A stretch of 64,000 bases of DNA. It comes from Cafeteria roenbergensis (taxonomy: Eukaryota; Sar; Bigyra; Bicosoecida; Cafeteriaceae). This document shows positions 53,798 to 64,000 of the stretch, piece after piece. Position 1 is the stretch's first letter. Each line of letters begins with the position of its first letter. Below the pieces are notes generated by a model. The model did not search any database and was not told the origin of the DNA. It saw only the letters and a list, made by a program, of their open reading frames with translations. Location of the stretch: contig VLTN01000035.1 in the NCBI GenBank assembly GCA_008330645.1, forward strand, positions 186,001 to 250,000, read 5' to 3'. Made by a program: the position numbers and the translations under genes.

Positions 53798-56700
53798 ATG
53801 GGCAATGAGGCTTCGGCTGTTGCAGCAGCGGTCACAGACGTATCTCGCGGCCTGGAGAAGGCGCGGGGAGGCGACTGGCTCGAGGGCGTGGAAAAGTTCA
53901 ACGAAGCCGTGCCGCTGTGGATGCAGGTGCGCCACCTGGCCGTGTGGCCCGCGGCTGCGGCGCCTGGCGCGCCAGTTGCGCCAGGTCAGGCTTGCTGCCC
54001 TGGCACGCTGACCACGCCTTGTCGCTCCTCGCGCCGCTCCGGCACCCGCAGGGGCAAGAAGGCCGATTACGGCTCGCGTTCGACGTAGCCAAGCCTGCCA
54101 TACTGGACACCGTCCTCAAGCTGTTGGAAAAGAGCGTGGAGCGCGTGACTCTTGTGGCCAGGGAATACGACTACCCAACCCGCGAGGTGAGGCCTGGACC
54201 ACGGGCAGCCCCCTACTGCGCAGGAACGGTGTGCCCCTTTTGTTAACCCCGTGCCGCTTCCGGCCCCGGGCCCTGCCGGCAGCGCCTCGCCGTCCTCCCC
54301 GTCCTCCCGAGCTGGGTTGCCACCCGCGGTGGCCCCGCCGTCTCCCATTGTGGCCCGCAAGCCTCCCAACGAAGCAGCCCACCGCGCCTCTCCCTCCCGT
54401 CGCGGTGGCTCGCAGGTCCGCGCGCTGCTGGGGCTGCTGCAGCGGCTCCTCGCCGCCAAATCCGTGTACAAGGCGGTTGCCAAAAGCGACCTCTCCCCGC
54501 TCCTCCTCGCGCTCACGGCGGCAGTGCGCACGGAAGACACGCACACGGCTGTCCTAGCGTGCGACGTGGCCCACATGGTGGCCCTCCGGGCCGGTTTCCC
54601 GGAGCTCAAAGCCACCTCCAAGGAGGCGAACCAGGCCAGGCGGGAGGAGGCTGCCAAGCAAGCCTTCATCGACGCGGGGGCCCTGCAGTCGTGCCTGGCA
54701 CTCCTGCCGTTCTGCCACGCAATGACGCCCCCCGCCACGGCCGACGCGCTCTGCCGGCTGCTCCTCGCTCTGACCTTTGCTCGGCAGGAAACAGCGCCCC
54801 CAGGCGCGATCGAGGCGGCGGTGGAGGAGCTGCCCAGGCACCAGGGCCTGCTCTGGGAGTGGTCCCGCTCCTCCCAGAGCCCGCGTCTGCGTGTCTCGGC
54901 GCTCGGGCTGCTGAGAGGCCTCATCCTCTCCGGCACCCCCGCCGCCGCTGCCGAGGCCCAGAGAGGCGCCATGGCGTGGGGCGGCCTGCTGTGGCATCTC
55001 CGCCTCGCCGCCTCGCCAGCCAAGCAGGACGGACCCTTCAGCCGCCTCGCGGGCCCGGTCGCGGCGGCGGCCCGCGAGCGCGCACGCCGCATTCGCGAGG
55101 CCGTGGCCCTGCGCGCGGCCAGCCTGCGGTCGGAGGGGGACATGGACGCAGAGGCGGCCAGCGCCGAGGAGGAGGCGGCAGCGGCGGAGGAGGACGGCCT
55201 GGTGGCCGACCCGTCCGTGCTCGGGCCGGAGACGCTCGCCGCAGCGGAGGCCCTTTGCACTCACGCCGCCGCCAGGGAGGCCTCCCGCGAGATGGTGGCC
55301 CTGCTCTGCACGCGAAACCGCGACGCGCAGCTGGTGCTTGAGCGGGCAATGCCTCGCCAGATGCTCCGCTTGCTGACCGAGGAGGCGCCGGCGGACCTGC
55401 CGGCCGAGGGCGGGGAGGCCGGGCCCGGGGCGCCGGCGGCCGGCGAGTCCCGGGGGGGCGGGGAGGCCGCCGGCGCCGGAGCGGGCAGCGCGGCCGCCCC
55501 GGCAACGGCCGGCGAGGCTGCCGTGGGTGAGCAAGAGCTGGACGCGGCGGTCGACAGCGAGGAGCTGGTGGGCACGGGGGAGCCCGGGCTGCTTTGGTGG
55601 GACGCGTCGCAAAAGCCCCCGGTGAAGGACCGCGCCGCTGCGGCGAGGGTGGCGTCGTCGGTGCTGTCTCTCTGGTACGGGGAGGCGATGGCCCCTGTCC
55701 CGGCCTGGGCCCGCGCCGGCGCGGCTGCCAGCCCGCGCAAGGGCAGAGCCCTCTCGGCGGCGGCGCAGGCGGGCGCGGAGGCCGCCACCCCAGCCGATGA
55801 GGTGCGTTCTGGCCGAGCCGTGAGCGCCTGCCATGCGGTGCGAGGGCCCGACGGCTGGAACTGGGCGCGGCTGTGGCGGGGTCTCCTCCGGCCGTGGCAG
55901 CACCCCGCGATGGTGTGGCGGGCCTCCTCGCTGGAGGAGCTGCGGGCGGGCCTGTGGGCCGCGGAGGCCGCGCTGGACCGGTCACGGCGCCTCCTGAAGA
56001 TGAGCTCCCGGGCTGCCCTGGCCGCCGCGCGCACCGGAGGGGTCGCCGCGGCTGTGGCCGGCGCGGGCACGCTGCTTGACGAGCGGCGCACCGCCGCCGG
56101 CCGGGCGTGGTACGGTGCAGAGGCGCGCGCCGACGACGATCCTTCCATTCCGGACGTGATCCTTCCGCTGCCGATGCTGCCGTGGGAGCACCGCGCGTTC
56201 CGCATTCGCTTCCCGTCGCTTGACCGCCTCCTCAGCGCGGGAGGCGTCTTCCTCCACGCGCTGCTGCCGCTCATCCCTCGCATCGCGCGCGGGGAGGTGG
56301 CCCTGCCTCTGCCGAAGAGCCTCCCCATGGTGCTGGCTCGGGCAGTGGGCCTGGAGGCCAACCCCCGCCGCCGGCTGGCGCTGCTGCGGGCGCTGCGCGG
56401 GCTTGCGCAGGCGGTGATCGTGGACCCCGACCCCGACGCGGACACCGACCCAACCAGCGTTGCCCGGGTGGGAGGGGTGCTCACGCACAACGTCGACCAC
56501 GCCGACGCGCGTCGGTCGGCTGCCGGCGCCGGGGCCCCTGACGGTGCAAGTGCTGCTGCTTCCGACGCTGCTGGTGCTGCAGGTGCCGCTGTGGCGGATG
56601 GCTCTGGGGGAAGCTCCCCTCAGCCAGTCGCTCCGCGCACGGAACCCGGCACATCGTCGCTGGGCACGAGAGCGACCCGCCTTCGCCTGCAGCAGGCGGC

Positions 56701-59700
56701 GCGGGAAGCCCGGGCTGCCCGTGCCACTGCGGGAGCGCAGGCTTGCGGGCTGACAAAGCACGATCTGGCTTTGCCCGAGGCGATTGCGATGGCGGCGGCT
56801 GTGATCCAGGCGGCAAACTGCGGCATTCGGGACACGCCCGTGGCGGCGGCGGTTCCGGGCGAGGATGCGGCCACCCATCGCAAGCGCGGCCCCAACGGCG
56901 CTCCCCCCCACGCGCTTGCTGTTGGCCTGGGCGGCCTTGCTCCCCCCGCCCAGCACGGCAGCGACTCAGGCGCTGACCGATTCGACAAGTCGGGCGCCGT
57001 GCGCAGCGCGGGGGCGGGACGCGGCAACCAGGCGATGGAGCGGACTGACTCTGGCGCCGGCGACCCTGACCCCGAGATGGACGAGGCTGGCTGGTCGCCG
57101 CAGGCAGGGGCCGCCGGGGCCGGCGGCACAGCGAAGAAGCGCCCTCCTGGCGACGGCGGGTACGGAGCGGACGGGACCGCTCTGCGGCCGGCCTCCTCCG
57201 CCTCGGGGTCCTTCTTCAGCGCTGTGGAGGACCCCTGGTCGGTGAGCGGCGTGCCCCTTCGGTGGCAGCGCCTGTGGCGTGCTGAGGCGGTGCTGCTGCT
57301 CCGGACGCTGGGGTCAGAGCCAGCAGGAGCGGCGGCCTTTGAGGCAGCAGACGGCGCCGTGATCACGGCCCTGCTGCCCCTGTTGGTGCCTCCGCCCCAG
57401 TGCAAGCGCGAACCCCTGAAGCCCCATGGCGACGAGGCCGTGGCGGGAATCGGCCGAGGTGTGGGCCGTGGCGGCGGCGTGGGATCGGAGCGCGGAGCGC
57501 TTTCCGCAGCGTCCGGGGCAGGCGGCGCGGAGGCGGATGTGGACGACGACGCGGTGGTGGAAGGGCTGGCCGCGGCTCGGACACGGCGCACCGGAGGCCT
57601 GGGCGCCGCGCAGCTTGCCGCGGCCGGACCAGCCGGGCCGTATCCGCAAGGATCGGAGGAGGCGGAAGACTCGGCAGGAGCGGCGAACGAGAGCGACGAA
57701 GACGTCGGCGACGACGACCCCCTTCTCTGGTACGGTGCGGACGCCTTCACCGTCCCTTCCGCGGACCCCGCCGCCGCCCTTCGCCTCCTCTCTCCGGCTG
57801 CGAGCGGGGCCGGCGGGGCCGCGCCAGCTCCGCGCGCAGCGCCCGACGCGCGCCGCCGGCAGTCGGCCTGGTCGCTGTCCCTTGTGGCCGACGACCCGGA
57901 CCGCCGTCTGAAGGTGGCCCAAGGGGCGGCGGCTCGCGCGGTGGTCGGCAGAGCCGCGGCGGAGGGCCTCACGGCCGCCCTGAGAGCGGCTCCGTGGCTC
58001 GCAGTCTCCTTCGCCCGGCAGGACCGCGTGTCGGCTCTGACCATGCCCCTCTTGCTCGCGAGCCGGCACCCCAGGCTGGTGTCCGCCGTCGTAGACTGCA
58101 TGCACGAGGTGCTGCCGCGCATCACGCTGTACCACCCCGCGCTGCCGCTTCACGGCGTGTTCCGCGCGCTGCTGCTCACCGCCGACACGGCTGCGACGGA
58201 CCGGATGCGCGGGCGGGCAGAGCGAGGCAGGGACGCGAGGTCCCGAGCCGCGCTGGGGAAGCGCGGCCGCAGGCTGGACACCAAGGCCGCGGCGGAGCGC
58301 GAGGCGGACGCCGGCGCCGCGCAGGACGCCAAGACGGCCGCCGGGAAGGAGTACCCGGTGCGGGTGGGCGAGGGCCTCTCGGTGGAGGCGGCAGAGCTGC
58401 TGGAAGCGATGCACATGGCGGCCGCTGACGCGCGCAGGTTCGGGAGGCGGGACGCCGCCTCGGGCCCGGCCAGCGTCAAGGCAGGGGCGATGACGCAGCG
58501 CAGCACGGCTGCGGAGGCGCAGCGCCGCGCGGACGACCGGGCGGTGGCTGTGGCGGCGCAGGCGGCCGGTGCCCGCGTCGGGGGCGCTGGCGTGGGCGGC
58601 TTCGCGCTCATGCCTGGCAGGGCGGTCGGTGGGCGCGACGTGGGCGGACGGGTCGGCATGAGCCCCGGCAGCGGCGCCGGCGGTTTCGTCTCCGGAGCCG
58701 CGGGCGGCGGCGCGGGGACGGCCATCCCGGGGGCCATTCCCGGCGCCATTCCGGAGCCCCTGAGCCTGGAGCCGGCGAGTGCGGATCCGGCAGCGCTGGC
58801 TGCATCCGACTCGGCGACGTCCCCCGGGACGCGCGCCTCGCCGTCCGCGCGGCGCAGCGTGTCCGCAATGGTCGATCGCGCGGGCGTCGCTCGGTCGTCT
58901 CTGACGGGCCTGTTGCCTCCGTCCATGATTGCGCTTCTCATGAGAAGGGGAGCGCGGGCCTTTGCGGCTGTGTTCAACGCCGACGACCACGCGTCAGCCG
59001 ATGCCCTGTGGACAGCCTCCATGCGGAACACCTTGCTGCGTCAGCTGCGCAGGCAGATGGCACCGCTGGTGGCGTGGGCCAACGGACACCCGCTCGCGCG
59101 GCGCGCGCTGCACCCGCGAGCGGTCTTCTCACCCTTCGCCGCCCCGCCCTCGCTTGGAGGGGGGGGGTCCGCCGGCCAGGGCCGCTGGTCGCAAGCGCGG
59201 GGCGCGGAGCCGCTGGCGCTGCCCCTCGCCCGGGGAGGCGCTGCCCTGAGCTACCCGCCCATCAGCGCCGTCCCGCCGCCCCGGCCCGTCCGGTACGCGC
59301 AGCTCGACGACGAGCCGCGCGTGGCGGGCGTGTACCTCAGGGTGTACGTGGGGGGCGCGGCCCTGCCGGGGGACCCCAAAGCCTTCGTGGAGGCGCTCTC
59401 CGGGGCCCTCCACCACGAGGCTGCCGCCCTTGCGGCAGCGCACCTCATGCTCACCGAGGGCACCCTAAGCGCGGCTGCAGCGGCCGCAGGCGTGGCCCTG
59501 GGGGGGGCGGCCACGCTTGCACGCACGGAGTCGGGAGGCGCGCGTGACGACGGGGACGACGGTGCCCTCGCGAGCGGATCGCTCGGAGGGGGCTGTCTGG
59601 CCGCCCGCGTCGTGGTGGATGAAACCTTGCTTCTGCCTGGGTCAGGCGCGGCCGCAGCTGGTGCGGTTTCGGGGCCAGGGGGCGCAGAGGGGCGAGGCGC

Positions 59701-62700
59701 CGCCGGCAGCACGGACGGGACCAAGCGTCGCCCTGGCTCTGGGGGCGGCTGGCAGGGCGGCGAGGCGGCAGGCGCCTCTGGTGCGGCCGGCGGCCCGGGG
59801 GATGGGCAGCTCAAGCTCTCGCCGGGAATGCGGCGCGGCGTGGCAGCCGCTCTGCGCCGGTGGGAGGCCGAGCAGGAGGAGGCCATGATCGGCCTCTCGC
59901 GGCTCGAGGCCGGGGAGGACCCGGGCAGGGTGTTCCTTGAACGGGCGGACCTCTCGAGCGACGAGGACGAAGACGACCACGACGACGACGCTGCCTCGGG
60001 CACCGCGGGCCCCGACGCCGACCGCAAGGAGCGGGAAGACAGGGCCGTGCGGCGCGTTCGGCGAATCTTTACCCCGACGCAGCTGTACCGCAGGCACCAC
60101 CTGCGCTGCCTGGTGACGTTGCGGGCGCTCCAGCGGTTCCTGAGCCAGTCGCCGGGCACCCGCCTGCCCACGGACGTCTTCAGCGCGCTCGCTGTGGTGC
60201 TGTCTCTGCCGCAGGGCCGGTATCCCGTGGTGGCTGCGCAGGGCGTGGCTCTGCAGGGCGGGCTGCAGGTGTCGCTGGACGGCGGGGTCGCAACGAGGGC
60301 CGACGCCATCGCCAGGCCCGACGACGACGACGAGGACGAAGACGACGACGGAGACGAGAGCGCCAGTGCTGCGACGGGCACAGCTGCTGCTGCTTCTGCT
60401 GCTGCTGCAAGCGGCGGCGCTGTGACCAGGGCCGGCAGTGGCAGCGGTCGCCGCGGGCGTGGCGAGCCGGCTTCCGAGTCCATTCGGCTGTCAATGGAGG
60501 CCACGTACGTGATCGAGAACCTGCCCCCCACTCCGGCCCCGCTGCTTCTCCTGCTCCCGCCTGCAGAGGCGCACGATGCGGACGACGACCCACTTCGTGA
60601 CAGCCTGTTCGGGGTCACTCGGGACGACGGCAGGCGCCTGCGCGGATTCCGCGTGAGCGACTCGGCATCCGGGGCTGGGGCTCTGCCGGCGTCCGCTGCC
60701 AGTGGCGAAGGCGCCGGCGGGTTCGGCGGTGAACCCAGCAAGAGCGGTGCTGCTCCGCGACGACCTGCTCCCGCTCGCGCGCCGGGACCTGTCAAGGTGC
60801 GCCCCGGAGCCGGGGGGGCCGCCGGCGGCGCGGGCACTGCGGACGAAGTGGCGGCGCTGGGCGGCAGCGACAGCGCCGCCGGGGGGGGCGGGCTGAGCAC
60901 GGCCGACTCTGCAGTGTACCACCCGCTGCGAAGGCAGCGGCAAGCTGAGCGCGTCCGCGACGCGGCCGCGTCGCCGGACCAGAGCTGCCGCTCGCTCCTC
61001 ATCCTGGCGCTGGCCGTGGTGCAAGACGCGATCCAGCCGCCGGGCCAGCACTGGCCCGCGGGCCGGGCGGTGGAGCAGGCGGCCGAGGGCGGGGCCTTGG
61101 GCGCAGCGCTGGCGCTCGTGGCGTGGACTCTCCCGCTCGTGCCGTCTGGCGCAGCAGCGGTGCTGGCGCGGTATGGCAAGCTGGCCAGCGAGCCCCCCAC
61201 GCCGGCCTCTGCCGACCGGGGCGCCATTCTCGCCTCCAGCGTGGGCCCGGCAGCGCTGTCCCCGGCCGAGCGAACGCGCCTGTGGCTCCTCGAGCCGGCT
61301 CTGCAGCTGGCGCTGCGAGTGATCCACACCGCCTCGCTCACCGACGAGGGCGCGGGGCTCTTCGTGCGCCGGCCGCAGCTGCTGCCGGCTGTGGTGCGGT
61401 CCGCCCGCGTGCCTTGGGACGCCTTTGAAGGGCGGTCCAACGGCGCTCTGGCCGCGGCATCGCGGCAGGGACGAGCTGCAGCCGGTGGCGCGGCGGAGGC
61501 GGAGGCGAAGGCGGAGGACGGGGAGGACGAGGCGGACGAGGAGGGCGAGCTGGTCGAAGGGACGCTGCTCCTCGCGGGAGGCATCGGCGGTCCTGGGCAG
61601 TGGAGCGCTGACGTCTACATGGCGGCTCACGCATCGATGCGATTGGCGCGCCCCGCGCTCGCCTGCGTGGCGTCCCTCGCCGAGGTGCTGGGCTGCCGGC
61701 GCCCGCTGCTGGACAGCGGTGCGCTCGTGTTCCTCCTGCAGGCGGTGCTCGGGGGCCCCAACGACGCCGGCGCCTTCCCGGCACCCGGGAAGGAGCTAGA
61801 GGGCGACGACGGGCAGAGCCTCTCGCGCTGGCGCAGGGGCCGCGCTGCCGCCAAGGCTGAGAGCAGGCGGCGCCGCCAGCAGCGCCGCCAGCGGCACGGC
61901 GGTCGGCATGGGGGCGGGGGCGCCTCTGCTGCTGCCGCCGCGTCGGGAGCGGGCGGAGGGGACGGCGACTGGCACAGCTCGGTGTCGGACGACGAGGAGC
62001 ACGGTGCGGCGGCAGCGGGTGGCGGCCGCGGCGGCAGCCAGTACGGCGTGCCCGGGCACCGTTTGGCCGGCAGCGCCGACGGCGATGAGGAGGACGGCTG
62101 GTCGGAGCAGAGCATCCGCGCTGCGGCGGAGCTTGCGCTGTTCAAGCTGGTGCAGACCGTCTCGCCGGAAGCCCGCGCTGCCGCCATCGCTGCCAGCGCC
62201 GCCCCGGCGCCGCGCCTCTCGCGAATGACCAGCGCAGTGGAGGCAGACCTGGACGCCGGCGAGGAGGCCGAGGAGAAGGACAGGGAGGCCCTCGAGGACC
62301 AGGAGCCCGAGCGGCCGCCCTCCCTGCGGCTGGAGGACCGGCTGGCCGAGGCACGGGCGATCCAGGAGCGGGTGGAGGCGCGCCTCGGGGCAGCGGCCTT
62401 CGCTTCTCGGCTCAAGGCGGGATTGCAGGCTGCCGGGTCGCGCTCGGGCGCCCCCGCGTCGCAGCTCCGCCTGGTGGGCGAGGCCGAAGACGACAAGGCG
62501 ACGCAGATGCTGACGTCTGTGCTGCGCACGATGCTGACGCCAGGGCTTGCCAACCTGCTCCTCCGCGGCTCCAGCGGCGAGGGCCCGCTCGCGACTCCCG
62601 ACGGGTCCCTGTGCCGCGTTGCTTTGCGTGGCAGAGCCACGGAACGGCCCCAGGTGGTGTGGGGCGAGTGGATGCGGGAGCAGCTGCTGCGCCGCTTGAG

Positions 62701-64000
62701 CCATGAGGCGGCCTTTGTGGACGCCCGCGTGCGAGAGGCGGGGGCGGTTGAGCGCCTCGGGATCGGCACTAGCAACGCATGGGGCCCGCCGCGGCGCAAG
62801 AAGCGGACTCTCAGGGCTGCGGCTCGCACCGTTCTCACCATGGGCCGGCTCTCAGCCGCCGCCCGTGCGGCGTCGGCAGCAGCGTCGGCCGCTGGTTCCG
62901 CGCCTGCAAGCGACGACGACGACCCCAGCGACGCCGTTGACGGCCAGCAGCCCCGCGGCGGGCGCCGGGCGGCTCGCGCCGGGGCTGCAGCGGAGGCCGA
63001 GGCGCCGCCCGCGCCGCGCGTAGCCATCGCGGATGCATCCGTGCTCTTCGGCGGGGCTGGCGGCGCAGCTGCCGCAGCGCCCGGAGGAGCCTTGGCCTCG
63101 GCAGGCGCGTCCGCGTGGGGCGGCCAGGCGAGCCCCTCGACCTCCGCACCGCCCCCCCTCCCTCCCGGGGCCGCAGGCAGCGGCGTGCCCGCCAGCCCGT
63201 TTGCGACTGGCCCGGCGGGCGTTGGCCTCGGCGCCGCTCCTGCCCACTCGGCTCTGCCGGGAGCGCCACGGCGAGGCCCCCACCTCGTCCTGTGGACGGC
63301 GGATCGCTACACCGACAGCGACGGCTACCGCGAGCTCTTCCCGAGCCTCTGCGCGGAGCTGGTGATCGAGGGCGTGTACGTGCGCCTGTACTTCAAGCAG
63401 CCGGACCTGAGCAAGGCGCGCCCGCAGCCCGAGGTTCTTGCCAAGGCCATCATGGCAGAGCTGGCGGCTCTGCACTCCCAGCACCGCGTGTTCGACCCGG
63501 TGCCGATCAAGCCGCTGGCGTCGCTGGTGACCATGCTGAGGGCCGGGGGCTCGCTGCTGGCTCGCATGCCGCGCCTGCGCTGGGTCGCGGCGGAGACGGG
63601 GCACGCCGGCGCGCTCGCGGCGATGCTGCGCCGCGACCTGACTGCGCACGCCCGCACCATCAGGCAAGGCCTCAACCCCGACGTCGACGTGGGCGGCATG
63701 GACGCCGTGATGTGGGCGCAGGCCATCCACGCTGCGCTGGCCATGATGGCGCAGCTCGCGAACACGCCCGTGGGAGCAGCGGCCGTTGCGTCGGAGCTGC
63801 ACGCGCTGCACTCGCTGCTACGCCGGGAGGAGCTACAGCAGGACAACGGCGTGTGGGTGGAGATGGAAATGGCGGCCTCGGACGGGGCGCTTCCGGAAGG
63901 ATCCGTGCCCGGCCGCGGCGGCATCGCCTCCGCCAAGGCCGTTCCCGGGAGCCGGGACCCGAGCGACGCCAAGCTGGCGCTGCGCACTGGTGCCGGTGCC
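53798..64000 (+). CDS. RME-8/DNAJC13/GRV2 homologue, partial (runs off right edge)
   Basis: Exon 1 (53798-53926), exon 2 (54052-54186) and a huge exon 3 from 54416 that is open to the end of the window give over 3,280 residues. After a short start (MGNEASAVAAAV, a possible myristoylation site) come armadillo-like helices. Three IWN-type units follow: MVWRASSLEELRAGL (about residue 587) with RIRFPSLDRLLSAGGVFLH; ALWTASMRNTLLRQL (1,620) with RYAQLDDEPRVAGVYLRVY; and VVWGEWMREQLLRRL (2,837) with LCAELVIEGVYVRLYF. Their order and spacing match DNAJC13. That family acts on endosomes with the WASH complex and clathrin. The J domain (HPD) expected after unit 2 is not seen, nor is the N-terminal PH-like region. 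Long Ala/Gly/acidic inserts enlarge the protein. The first donor is GTGCG. Confidence 0.88.

Noticed and set aside
59251-61584. Large minus-strand frame inside the RME-8 gene
   Set aside because: The plus frame holds IWN units in the right order across the whole region; the minus frame is Ser/Ala/Pro noise.
59400-62640. J domain of the RME-8 homologue
   Set aside because: I looked for HPD and the flanking helix patterns in the coding frame between units 2 and 3 and saw none.

Overview
The window is 64 kb of very GC-rich (by eye about 70 percent) nuclear DNA from a unicellular eukaryote. Spliceosomal introns are obvious, and all of the about 22 inferred from protein reading frames start with GT (nearly always GTGAG) and end with a CAG or AG. 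Genes are dense (about one per 2.5 kb) and most have no or one intron of 115-330 bases. Many genes lie head to head with only 110-330 bases between starts. An AlaX-like domain fused to tryptophanyl-tRNA synthetase and an alveolate-type profilin point to the SAR group (alveolates or stramenopiles). The GC content and compactness would fit a heterotrophic stramenopile flagellate such as Cafeteria, but the species is an inference. I saw no bacterial-style operons, tRNA, rRNA, CRISPR, transposon or virus-like element.

Layout. 1-7.4 kb: an EF-hand protein running off the left edge (minus), an unknown small protein (plus), a hexanucleotide repeat, a secretory-pathway membrane protein with propeller-like repeats (minus) and a YL1-type chromatin protein (plus). 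7.6-11.0 kb (all minus): a secreted EGF-like protein, ALG13 and an aspartyl/asparaginyl beta-hydroxylase-like protein. 11.3-18.8 kb: AlaX-TrpRS, a myristoylation-motif repeat protein, an LtrA-like membrane protein and a CRT-like transporter. 19.0-24.0 kb: a cysteine-rich type I membrane protein, a membrane RING protein and a pirin. 24.5-35 kb: SEC23, an expanded PUS1-type pseudouridine synthase, a coiled-coil protein and profilin. 35.3-45.5 kb: a giant low-complexity WW protein and a large ankyrin gene with two reading-frame breaks. 45.6-53.6 kb: an Rrp6/EXOSC10-like exonuclease with a very long unknown C-terminus, a RING-H2 protein and COQ6. 53.8 kb to the right edge: an RME-8/DNAJC13/GRV2 homologue that continues past the window.

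Most genes are housekeeping: translation (TrpRS, PUS1), RNA decay (Rrp6-like), secretion and glycosylation (SEC23, ALG13), endosome traffic (RME-8), ubiquinone synthesis (COQ6), actin (profilin) and ubiquitin ligation (two RING proteins). The most unusual are the AlaX-TrpRS fusion; an RME-8 homologue in which no J domain is visible where the family carries it and no N-terminal PH-like region is seen; the Rrp6-like protein with about 1,000 unexplained residues; and the ankyrin gene broken at a 33-base minisatellite. Exon borders were set by eye from GT-AG sites that keep known protein motifs in frame; they are not supported by transcripts.
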